Below are positions 1 to 10,448 of a stretch of 64,000 bases of DNA, one piece after another. The position numbers were made by a program, and so were the translations under genes. Position 1 is the stretch's first letter, and each line of letters starts with the position of its first letter. The notes under the pieces were generated by a model. It ran no database searches, had not been told where the DNA came from, and was given only the letters and a program-made list of their open reading frames with translations. Origin of the DNA: Epiperipatus broadwayi (Eukaryota; Onychophora; Udeonychophora; Euonychophora; Peripatidae); the NCBI GenBank assembly GCA_028023455.1, contig JAQFVV010000206.1:2031361-2095360 (forward strand). The letters are read 5' to 3'.

Positions 1-619
1 ATACACATCTTAATGGCAATGCTTGAAAAGATCCCTTGATATGAACTATATCTACTTTGAAGGAGTGTAAAAGGTTGGACTGGTCAGATTCTGAAGATCC
101 TAAGAGGTTGATAGCAAAGCAAGAATAGCAATAATAAAGAAATGGTTGTAACTATAAATACACAATGCCTTAGACATATATAGATAGATAGTGTATCATT
201 AACAAAATAATAAATCCTGATTAAAATCATTGGCTCCCTGATATAATGTAAAGTCCCAGAAACGTTAGGTCATTAATGAATGAATAGTAAATTATATTAC
301 AAAAAGAAAGGCAAGAATTAAAACTAAAATTTACAATTGTTTTCCCCACTCATCACGGAAGATTACAAAATAGGACTTGTCTTTAATTAACATAGACGGG
401 CATTAAATATCAAACTAATAAATTGTAAATCATAATTTTAATATTTTCTGACAAATAAAATATATGTATGAAATATATATAGTGATAAAATTCTATGATA
501 AATTTTACTTAATTGATTCACTAAAATTATTTATTCTTTCAGAAATAATTACAGGGCTATTTTAAATTGGAGGTAATAGTAAGATACTTTTAAAATAATT
601 TCAATCATTCAAATAAATA
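1..619. other. AT-rich sequence, no feature seen
   Basis: I see no gene, repeat boundary or structured element here, only AT-rich sequence with short homopolymers. Confidence 0.6.
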
Positions 620-639
620 AATATATATATATATATATA

Positions 640-693
<54 letters not shown>
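620..693. repeat. (TA)n microsatellite
   Basis: About 74 bp of alternating AT with one break (a G near position 641). Such tracts often serve as insertion targets for the mobile elements in this window. Confidence 0.95.
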
Positions 694-696
<3 letters not shown>

Positions 697-1089
697 GTAC
701 AAAACTAAATGAGCTTTCTATTAATTAATTTACGGAAGGAAGTCTTCTTGTAATGATTTTTAAATTAAAAAAAAATAACAGGGGGAGGATTTAAAGTTAA
801 TAGCTCATTGAATTTTGTAATTGGCCACTTCAGTAAGTCAAATTTTCACTATTTATGTGTTCTGATCTTTATCTATAGGATTGAATCTACACTGACCTCC
901 ACCAATTGTAATTTCTTTAAGCAGTTCTGTGAGGTTCATGCCTGCTTTGGAGGGAAAATCTATAACTCTGCATGAACATGCCCCAAGGGTTGATTTTCTA
1001 ATTAAAAAACAACAACAACAACAAGCATATTAAGTTTATCAGTCATTGTATTAACAAGCCCACCCAATTAAGGTTTAGATTAACAAAAA
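694..1089. other. AT-rich spacer
   Basis: No coding or repeat signal beyond a short CAA tract near 1010-1023. It ends in an A-run directly against the 486-bp repeat that begins at 1090. Confidence 0.55.
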
Positions 1090-1575
1090 TGCAACTTTTA
1101 TTCAGAAAAATTTTAGAAATTTGGTACAATGACTTTCAAACTTATATTTGACACAAACCTAAGTATAAATTCACAAAACATTTCATACAAATCTTACATT
1201 GTTTAAATAATTGATTCTCAAATGTACATCGATTAAAAGATAAATATAAAATGTTACCAACTGACCCATTGAAGAAAATGATCTTTAACAAAGAATTCGA
1301 AATATTTATAACACTTTATAGATATCTAGGATTCAATTCAATTTAACAAAATAAACACAATACACATTTTTACAAATATTATAAATAAATAAACTGTTAT
1401 AAAAGGTTAGTTAATCATAAAATACAAATTAATCAAAAGATTATAATAATTATAAATATACTACCACCTAATATGAGATGGGTGTCAGTTAATAAGGATT
1501 GGATTCAAACCCAGACTAGTGCTGATAACATTGGCCCTAGGTGAAGCAGAAACATGCACTATATTTCCAGCTTCA
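1090..1575 (-). repeat. 486-bp direct repeat, left copy (possible 3' LTR)
   Basis: Nearly identical to 5762-6247 by direct reading, with about six substitutions and no gaps. On the minus strand it starts TGAAGCTGG and ends GTTGCA. It contains GGGTTTGAATCC near 1504-1515 (minus strand), which resembles a polymerase III B box, so a tRNA-derived origin is an alternative to an LTR. Confidence 0.85.
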
Positions 1576-1971
1576 TATCCCTCGAGTTGGGGAAAAAAAC
1601 AACAAAAAAAACCCTTTACTTGGGCGTCCAGTGACAATAGAGGCTGACCAAGGGTTTGCTGACCAAGGTTTATTATATTATTATTGGAATGGTAACTGTA
1701 TTGAGTTCTGCAAGCCTTTAGAGTTTCTTCTAAATTTATTACTCTGCTGAAATTACAATTCTTAAACTATCATGTTATTAAACAATTTATTTTCTTAGCA
1801 ATTCTTTCTTATCTTCCTCATTCTACTAACTTTAGTCTTCTTACTTCATTTAGTTACTATTAGGTAATAGTCCTTAGACAAGATTTATATACCAACAGTC
1901 CAAGAACATAATCAATATGTAGTTCAATTATATGGGATCATACACAAAGGGTCTCACACTTTGAAAATAAT

Positions 1972-3570
1972 TTAAACTTTCCCTGGATCTGGAGGTATTT
2001 CATAGTATGGTTTTAAATGGCAAGCATTAAAAGTCTCTTTTTGTTCATTAAAAATTTCTTTGCTTATTCCATCATCAGCTAGGTTGAAGGCACTATTTTT
2101 ATGTTTGCGATGTTTATCTTTGTGTTTTTTCTCTTCTTTCTTGCTCTGCTGTTTATCATATTTATCTCAATCTTTTGTCATATTGTGTGCTATTTTCCTG
2201 ATTATTTCTGAAAGCAGTATCTCTCTTTTTTCAATTGTTTCCAAATTACTATTTAATTCTGGTATATTATCTTTTACAACATGATCTTTCAATGTTTCTA
2301 ATGGAATTTCATTTTTATTTGAATTTCCTATTACATTATCATTTATTTTGGGAATTTCTGAGGTAGGTTTATCTTCTAATATATTTATTTTGTATTCTTT
2401 TTCATTTACTTCCATATCTATAGACTTCTCAATGTTCTCAACTATTTTTTGTTGTTCAAGAGGTTCTGGAATGATTTCTACATCAGGTTTCATCTTTTCC
2501 ATGTTTTCTGTATTGATTTCAGCATCTATTGTAGTCTCTGAATAGATTTTTACTTTTTTTGGTATCTCCATATTAATATTACAATCATCAATATTTACAG
2601 CATTAATTTTAGACTCTTCCATGATCTCAACCTTGATTTTAGACTCTTTCACAATATTTAAATAAACTTTAGATTTTATTAAATCAGCTTGTGACTCATA
2701 AGCAGTCTTTGTATCCATTTTAAATTCTGTTACTGTATTTGATACTATTGCAGTCTCAGATTCTGTATATATTGCTTCTTTTGTTGCAATTTTAGAGATA
2801 TATTCCACAATTAGAAGTTTTCCTGAAGGTGAACTGACAACTTCAATAACATCCTTTGTAATTTCAATTTCTTCCTTTTTAACACTTTCAAGTTTTGCTT
2901 CATCAGTAATTGGATATTCAACTGGTGATTCTTTTAAAATATCTTTGGCTGGAAGTTCTAAAGTTTCTTTAACCTGGTTTAATTAAACAATATTCTCTGT
3001 ATCGCTTTCTGTTTTGAAATGTTCTTCCACTAAAAGATCCTTTTCAGTCATTTCTGACATCTTTTGAATATCAACTTGTAACATTTCTTCTTCTACAACC
3101 TCTGAATCAATTCTTTGCTCAAACAGTTTAGGTATAATAATATCAGCTTCTTCCTTTGTAATTATATCTCTTGCTGGCTTTGTCTCTGGCTTTGGTTCAA
3201 TAGATTCAGCAACTTCTTCTGCACTTACTACTTTTTTAGGTGAAATTACAATTCTGGTTATTTCTTCTTGAGATTCTATTTGTGGAGGCAGTTCTTCACC
3301 ATCTTTCTTCATCTCTGTCCTTTGGTATAATTTTTTTATTTCTTGTATAGTTCTCTCTGCCCTCATTTGGCTTGACTCCTGATTAATTTGGATCATCCTC
3401 ATCATACTCTGGAGCATGGCAATGACATTTTTATCTTCTGAAATTTGTTCCTCCAAGTTTTCTTCTCTCATTGGGATGCCGGTATTAACATCTTCACTTT
3501 CCTTTTTTTCTAGGCTGTTATCTATTTGGATTTCCAAAAGTTTAATATAATAATGGTAATACTGCTGATC
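1972..3570 (-). pseudogene. Decayed long reading frame for a Lys/Glu-rich protein
   Basis: One minus-strand frame stays open from the stop at 3573-3571 down to a stop at 1974-1972, apart from two in-frame stops: TAA at 2985-2983 and TGA at 2169-2167. The product would be about 530 residues. It is highly charged and low in Cys and Trp. It has a probable coiled-coil N-terminal third (MLQSMMRMIQINQESSQM region), a long middle part rich in Ile/Glu/Lys, a Lys/His-rich patch (KKHKDKHRKHKNS) and a distinct C-terminus containing HLKPYYEIPPDPGK. Codon-like composition continues across both stops, which suggests a recently coding frame. There is no clear ATG at the upstream end; a CAG at about 3564 could be an exon edge. 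I do not recognise the protein. The HLKPYY string loosely recalls the tail of LTR-element integrases, but no integrase core is seen. Confidence 0.6.
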
Positions 3571-4563
3571 TTAGAATTCAAAGTTATTTTACTGGCACTA
3601 TGGCTCACTGAAACTTTAATACAATCTTGAACAACTAGGACGTAAACGTATTTTTTATCTTGGAATTTATATAATCACTAATTTGAACATTTGCTTCCCT
3701 TACTCTGTCCACTCTTCCCATCATGTTTTACTGACTGTGTCCTTTCTGACATGACATACTAAGTTTCTGACTGTTTTAAGCTGGATAATTAAATAATTGT
3801 TTCAACTTCAACAAAAATTTTTTACTTTATCATGAGAATGACTGATTTGGTTTTTTTTTTTTTTTTGATTCTAGCTGGCCACCCTTGGTCACTCCTTGCC
3901 TCTGAAATGGACTTAAAAAATCATTATTTTCAAAATTTAATACATAATCTTATTGTTATGAATATTACATTGCTTTCAATTTTATTACATATTACACCAG
4001 TTATAAAATTCTTCACTCTCCAAATTTCATATATATAACAAAACATTTGTTGCCAAGAATTACCACGGTTCTTTATTTATTTATTTTTGAACTTGATAAC
4101 GAATTTATAATAGTAATAGATACTCTATTCTCTACACCAGGGCGCCAGTTATCAAGATCAGCAATAATATAACACTTACAGATAGCTCTACTACATATAA
4201 AAACAGGTATATATATATATATATATTAAAATATATATGTACTCTTATTGATTGTTAACACAGTATGCCCATATGAATAAACATTAAATACATCTTGTTA
4301 TCACCTTTTACACATAAGGTTTATGGATGTAGTACATGGGCTTTAACATTTTTTTAAACACATGAAAACAGAAAACAAATTCATGTGTGCATGTAAAACC
4401 AGATAGAAAAAAAAAATTCTACATATAGTTAACCAGGCACCACAGTTAGCAAAACCTTTTACATTTAGTTATAATCTTTGTATTAAAAAAAAAACTTTTC
4501 ACATAACATTTTATAGTTGTAAAACACAGTCTTTGGTTTTGGTTTTTGAAAAAAAAACTTTAC
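3571..4563. other. Interior AT-rich sequence
   Basis: Mostly featureless. On the minus strand TGGCGCCCTGG occurs at 4150-4140, another string resembling the start of a lysine-tRNA primer binding site. It has no flanking LTR boundary that I can see, so its meaning is uncertain. Confidence 0.45.
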
Positions 4564-4875
4564 ATCACTTTGACCTTACTTTATGATTTATTTTACATAG
4601 TTTGAGTTTGGTATAAATCTATCATTAAGCGAAAACATTTTCCTAAACTTAAGGGGACTACATAAATTATTACATGTCACTATGGATTCAAACTCAGGTG
4701 AACTAAACCAACTTTTAAATCACTTTGACCTTACTTTATGATTTATTTTACATAGTTTGAGTTTGGTATAAATCTATCATTAAGTGAAAACATTTTCCTA
4801 AACTTAAGGGGACATACATAAATTATTACATGTCACTATGGATTCAAACTCAGGTGAACTAAACCAACTTTTAAA
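4564..4875. repeat. Tandem duplication, ~155-bp unit x2
   Basis: The block beginning atcactttgaccttacttta is repeated with a period of 155-156 bp. The copies differ by one substitution and a small insertion near 4814. Each ends with a ggattcaaactcagg-type stretch, which resembles a degenerate B box on the opposite strand. Confidence 0.9.
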
Positions 4876-5723
4876 TATATTGGTCCGAATATATAAAACT
4901 GTATATATGAAATATCATTTGGAAATGTGAATATTTGTTCAACTGTCAAATCCAGAAAAAAAATTGTACATCTATATATTGGGAAAAAGTTTTTCAAGCT
5001 TTTATACTTGAGGTACAATACAACTTTTCCACACATATGGGTTTCCAAGAAAATATATAGCAATGCAATACATATAAAGCTTTCAAACACATCTGTTCCT
5101 ACACATCACACATACACACCTATGTACATATATATGCAGCGCTACATACAAGTACATAGATTTTACACACATATACTTCAACATACATTACATAATACTA
5201 CACATTATTGGAAAAAAGAAAAAAAACTTTGAAGAAAAAGTTGAAAAAAAAAAATCCATACACTTGTCAAATTCTTTACACTTTGCTTTAAAATAATCAC
5301 AACATTATATGCTCAATTAACAAGAAAAAAAATTTTCTATACAAATATTTCCATTCATAGCAAACGTGAGAAAAGTAGAAAAAAAAATTTCTACATAACA
5401 AAACTCTGGAAGTAAAAAAGGACTTACATATACATTAATATAGTAGTTTAAACTACTTTCACATTTTATACTATCTATTCACCCATATGAGTTTTCACTT
5501 TTAATTAATCAGTTTATCAAAAAAAAATTACAGACTATGGATGGAAAACATGGTATTCCTCTTTATTAACAAAACAGTATTTGATTTCATAAAATCAATA
5601 TGACAAAACTAAATCATTTTATATTCTGGAAAATTATGTATATATTAAATTATATATAGCAAATTATACACATATAGCTAATGAATTGCTAATGAATTAT
5701 TCAGGGTGTGGGAATAATTAATA
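4876..5723. other. AT-rich sequence with A-runs
   Basis: Low-complexity AT-rich DNA with many A-runs and CA-rich stretches. No coding signal stands out on either strand. Confidence 0.5.
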
Positions 5724-5746
5724 GGCTCCACGATTTGGGCGTCCAA
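5724..5746 (-). promoter_or_regulatory. Lysine-tRNA-like primer binding site (degenerate)
   Basis: Read on the minus strand this begins TGGACGCCCAAATCGTGG. Apart from an extra A after TGG and two extra bases before CGTGG it follows the known lysine-tRNA primer binding site pattern (TGGCGCCCAACGTGGGG). A similar TGGACGCCCAA occurs at 1630-1620, so it may be a repeated motif rather than a functional primer site. Confidence 0.3.
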
Positions 5747-5761
5747 ACTCGGGAAAAAAAA

Positions 5762-6247
5762 TGCAACTTTTATTCAGAAAAATTTTAGAAATTTGGTACA
5801 ATGACTTTCAAACTTATATTTGACACAAACCTAAGTAGAAATTCACAAAACATTTCATACAAATCTTACATTGTTTAAATAATTGATTCTCAAATGTACA
5901 TCGATTAAAAGATAAATATAAAATGTTAGCAACTGACCCATTGAAGAAAATGAACTTTAACAAAGAATTCGAAATATTTGTAACACTTTATAGATATCTA
6001 GGATTCAATTCAATTTAACAAAATAAACACAATACACATTTTTACAAATATTATAAATAAATAAACTGTTATAAAAGGTTAGTTAATCATAAAATACAAA
6101 TTAATCAAAAGATTATAATAATTATAAATATACTACCACCTAATATGAGATGGGTGTCAGTTAATAAGGATTGGATTCAAACCCAGACTAGTGCTAATAA
6201 CATTGGCACTAGGTGAAGCAGAAACATGCACTATATTTCCAGCTTCA
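5762..6247 (-). repeat. 486-bp direct repeat, right copy (possible 5' LTR)
   Basis: Partner of 1090-1575. The A-run at 5754-5761 lies directly against its left edge. The high identity with no gaps implies either a recent insertion of a two-LTR element or a recent duplication. Confidence 0.85.
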
Positions 6248-6301
6248 ATATTAATAAGTTAATTTTTAAATATTAAAATATAAAAAAAAAAAAAAAATAA
6301 G

Positions 6302-6750
6302 TAAACAGAGCAAAACTCTCCATACAGTATTGCCACCTGTGCTAAACAGAGTAATCAATGGATGCCAGAAGGCTTGTGCATAAAATTCCTATCTAATGCC
6401 TACTCATCCAATATCCCCAGACTAGTTTCTGGCTTGTGGCCTTTGTCAGTGAGGAGCTATTGAGCTTAGATTGAAAATATTTGTTGTGTTTTCAATTTCA
6501 TTCTCATAGTTTTGTAGTTAAGTAGAGATAAAAGGTGGTTGCTAGAGGGTTGCATTAAATCCTAAGATCTAGATGCAGTGCTCTCAGATCCAAAGCTCTT
6601 CACTGATGAAGGCCACAAGCCAGAAACTAGTCTGGGGATATTGAATGAGTAGGCATTAGATAGGGATTTTATGCACAAGCCTTCCGGCATCCATTGATTA
6701 CTCTGTTTAGTACAGGTGGCAATACTGTATGGAGAGTTTTGCTCTGTTTA
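6302..6750. mobile_element. Palindromic MITE (~450 bp)
   Basis: Two ~157-bp inverted arms (6302-6458 and 6594-6750) surround a ~135-bp spacer. The ends read TA-AACAGAGC ... GCTCTGTT-TA, so the target duplication is probably TA, as in Tc1/mariner-type MITEs. Related sequence occurs at 6911-7250, 9585-9632, 30183-30245, 51226-51494 and, more diverged, near 63425-63490. No transposase is present, so it would need enzyme supplied in trans. Confidence 0.8.
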
Positions 6751-6910
6751 TCAACAACTAATATGCTAGTATAGGAAATGCGATCATGTGATGCTTAATG
6801 GTTTAACACCAATCCTGCCTAATAGGATAGTGGTGGCTATGGTTGTAAAAGAGCCAAAGACACCAAAATGTATGGGTGCTGAACTGAGTTCAGACCCATA
6901 TGACTATATA

Positions 6911-7250
6911 AGCTATTGAGCTTAGATTGAAAATATTTTTTGTGTTTTCCAATTTCATTCTCATAGTTTTGTAGTTAAGTAGAGATAAAAGGTGATTGCT
7001 AGAGGGTTGCATTAGATCCTAAGATCTAGATGCAGTGCTCTCAGATCCAAAGCTCCTCACTGACGAAGGCCACAAGCCAGAAACTAGTCTGGGGATATTG
7101 GATGAGTAGGCATTAGATAGGGATTTTATGCACAAGCCTTCTGGCATCCATTGATTACTCTGTTTAGCACAGATGGCAATACTGTATGGAGAGTTTTGCT
7201 CTGTTTATCAACAATTAATGTGCTAGTATAGGAAATGTGATCATGTGATG
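6911..7250. repeat. Partial second MITE copy (spacer plus right arm)
   Basis: It matches 6457-6793 in the same orientation and carries about 43 bp of extra flank (from tcaacaattaatgtgctag to gatcatgtgatg) that is also shared. Copying therefore included host flank, which suggests a local duplication rather than a second insertion. The 6794-6910 interval between the copies is unique sequence. Confidence 0.85.
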
Positions 7251-7679
7251 AAAATAAATAAGTACTACACAATAATTTCAAGAACATGATGTAAACACAT
7301 TTAGCAATTTTATATGCCAATATTTTACTCACTGATATTACAAAAGGTAAGTACTCTAAACATAAACTAATATCTTGGTAAAATCTATATACACATACAT
7401 ATATATTTTTGTATATATCACCAATGCCATTTAAATCCCCAAAATCATAAATAAATGCACATACCAAAGAAAAAAAATTGAAATAAATAATCCCATATCA
7501 AAGTCAAATCAAATATTTTTTTAAAACAATAACAATACTTTAATATATATATATGCACACACACTATTATGTTGTCATATGCTATGAGACATATAATCAT
7601 CTCAATATATATATATATATTTAATAAAGGAATTCCTTATAATATTAATAATAATTTCTCTTCATTATTTCAACCATTA
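7251..7679. other. AT-rich spacer
   Basis: Short AT repeats near 7545-7620 and no other feature that I can support. Confidence 0.5.
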
Positions 7680-10000
7680 CTGATCCACTGCAGGATGGAG
7701 CTCTCTTCAACTTTAATTCAATTTCTTGGATCCTTAAACATCCTTATTTCATTCATTTATATTTTATATGACCTCTCTCAGTATCTTACAATCTTTTGGA
7801 ATAAAATGTCAATATCATCATCTCTTCTAGAAATATGTTCAACTAAGCTTCATTTCAGCTTTTTAATTCTTCAATAATGCCAGTGATGCCAACTTTTTTT
7901 GTTACTCCTAATATATATCTGTATTTATATTTCATTAAATGGTATAAATATTCTATATTGCACTTCATTAAATGTCTAAATCTCAGATCCTTAAGTAAAA
8001 ACTAGTAAAATATTTATTAAAAATTTTCCTTTTTTGAAAACATAGATGTAATTATTTTAATATTTATTTCTGTTAAATTAAGTTTTATCCGAACACGATA
8101 GTTATCATTTTTAAGTTCTTCTAATTTATTATCAAGTTTTATTTTTTTCTTAGAAAATACATTGAACATTACTTTAGTCTTTAAGCATGTATCTTTAATC
8201 CTACTTTCTTACTTTCATCTGATAACTCTTGCATCATTTTCTGAAGTTCTAAAGCATTATTAGCATAAACAACTATATTATCTGCAAAATGTAGATATTT
8301 TAAATAATTTTCATTTAGTTTTACTCCCTTAGTTTCAAGTTTCAATTCAGAAAATATTTTTTGTAAAGCCGCTGTAAAAAGATTTTGAGATACAGAATCA
8401 CACAGTTCTGCCTCTCCCCCTATTGGTTAATCTTCTTAGTATCATTATATAATCTAATCAATATTGTTGCATGCTGATAAATATTCTTCAAAATATGGTA
8501 ATATCAGAGGTCAATATTTTGTTGGTCCAAAATTGTAATCATGATGGGAATGCTTATAAAATCAAATACTTTTTCAGTTCATATTTTGTATAGAACTAAT
8601 AGTAGATTGAAAGTTTATCATTTCTAATATCTTTTTTATCATCTTTCTTAAATATCATATGGGCTATTGTATTCTTAGAATCATCGTCTACATCTTTATC
8701 ATTTATATATTTGATATATAACTTTGCTAGCACTTTTTTTAATTTTTCATATAATTCCATCAATTCCTGGAGCATTTCTCTTCTTCACAGATAGAATTAC
8801 AAGTCTTACTTTTGCAATTAAAATTCTTGGTATTCGGAAAAATGGATTTTTTTTCTTTTATTATTATATAATTCTTTATACAATTATTCCATATATTTTT
8901 TAATGTCATTTCTCTTTTTAATAATAGATCCATCTTTTATTCTTATTTCTGTAACAACTTTTTTTTTAATGCTAAGATATTCATTTAAATATTTAAGATT
9001 TTTATTCTCTTCTAATTCACAATTCTATTAAAAATTTTAATAGAGTATCAATTATCTTCTTATTGATTTCAGTCAAGACTGAATTGTCTTCAAATTCTGC
9101 TAATATTTTTAAATGATTTGAAAATTCTAATTTAAATTCATAAAAATATTATTGAATTTTAGGAAAATTAACAGTTAATATTGTCTTTCTTAAGAGTATT
9201 CATTTCTCTAGCTTTTCGTTAACATGTATTTTACATATCATTAATTGATTATCACAATCTATTAACAACATTACAATCTTGAAATACATATTTTCTATTA
9301 GTCAAAATATAATCCAATCTGATTTACATTCAGTTGGATACTTCCATGTCCATTTGTGTTCAGCACTTTTTTCCAAAAAATTCATATCATATAAATATGT
9401 ATATTTTTCTGTGAGTTCCACAAAACTGCTTTGTTTTTCATTTTTGTTATCATAACCAAATTTATCCAGAGTACTTTCACCTAGGATTAAATTCTCCCAA
9501 AATAATTTTGGAAATGTTGTTTAGGGTGATCAAAAACATTTTGTATTCCTGTGTAAAAAATCATCTAGTCTTCATGAAAACGTTAAAACAGGCAAAACTC
9601 TCTATATGTATTGCCATTCATGTGATGTTTATTGAAAACTTGTTGGAGCATAAACTTGAATTATCTGCATTTAGTATCTGCCATTAATTTGAAAAACTAA
9701 TCTTGATACTCTATCTGATATACCACAACTTTTCACAATGCTATTTTTTCACTTTTAATTTATAATAAATTCCACTCCACTTGTACTTTTGTGTCTTTGT
9801 ATTAAAGTAGCTGTTCACTTTTTAAATAAACTGTCTCATAATCTTTTAATTTCAAACATTTCAGCAGTGTACCTTTTAATATTAGACATGACTTCTATCA
9901 AGTTATGCAATCTTCTTTAATTAATTTGAAAGTGATCTGCAGTTGCAAGTTCCTAAATGAAAGTGTTATCATGAAATGGTAGGCTTGGTCTGCAATTAGA
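7680..10000 (-). mobile_element. Degenerate RTE-clade LINE (endonuclease + reverse transcriptase)
   Basis: On the minus strand, broken frames give pieces in the order expected of an RTE element. They are an N-terminal endonuclease segment near 9930-9860 (LHNLIEVMSNIKRY), a GVEFIIN...KWKNSIV stretch near 9780-9720, IIQVYAPTS near 9660-9635, WTWKYP near 9355-9338 (end of the AP endonuclease), APGIDG near 8775-8758 (early reverse transcriptase), an LLLVLYKI segment near 8610-8585, and FADNIVVYANN near 8290-8260. The last corresponds to the catalytic FADD box with the second Asp replaced by Asn. Numerous stops and frameshifts make it non-functional. RTE elements normally make an endonuclease/RT protein that copies RNA into nicked target DNA. 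The 3' end near 7680 and the 5' end near 10000 are approximate. Confidence 0.85.
9585..9632. repeat. MITE fragment inside the LINE
   Basis: The caggcaaaactctctatatg stretch, followed by tattgcca and catgtgatg, matches the two outer ends of the 6302-6750 MITE family with the middle missing. It interrupts the endonuclease part of the LINE, so it arrived after the LINE and later lost its interior. Confidence 0.45.
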
Positions 10001-10448
10001 GAATTCTTAGCACACTACATCTTCAACTTTACAGCTTCCTGGTAATAACAACCATAATTTCATTTTTCCTATGATGATTATAAATATCTATTTAAAAAAT
10101 TAAGGGTTATCAGGTGTCTAAAAACAAGATATTTATGGGTTTTAAACTCAGAAGTTAAAAGACAATAAATTAACCATGTTGGCTGATTTGGACTAGTGAG
10201 TAATCCATTCATGTTCATTCACTATATGAATAATTCCTCAATAATAACATCTGCAGTGATAATAATATGTGAAGTATATACTTGAAGTTTCCCTGTTTAA
10301 TTCCTTTAAGACCTCAATGAATCTCTTTTCAATTAACCATAAACTCCTTTCTACAGTCTATGATTTGTATACACATTTTTTCAAGAGAAACTGAATATTA
10401 TTTAACACTGATTTAAACTCTTCTTCCAGTTCATTTATATATATATAT

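Larger units (their letters stand above)
1090..6247 (-). mobile_element. Candidate non-autonomous LTR-type element
   Basis: Two direct 486-bp repeats (1090-1575 and 5762-6247) differ at about six positions and have no indels. They bracket 4.19 kb of interior. The repeats begin TG and end CA. Just inside the right-hand repeat, read on the minus strand, is TGGACGCCCAA at 5746-5736 followed by CGTGG. This resembles a lysine-tRNA primer binding site but carries small insertions, and it lies about 15 nt from the repeat end rather than next to it. The only coding-like frame inside is also on the minus strand and ends near the left-hand repeat, as expected for a 5'-to-3' element running right to left. 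No clear reverse transcriptase or protease is visible and no matching target duplication was found. A duplicated interspersed repeat is therefore the main alternative. Confidence 0.4.
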
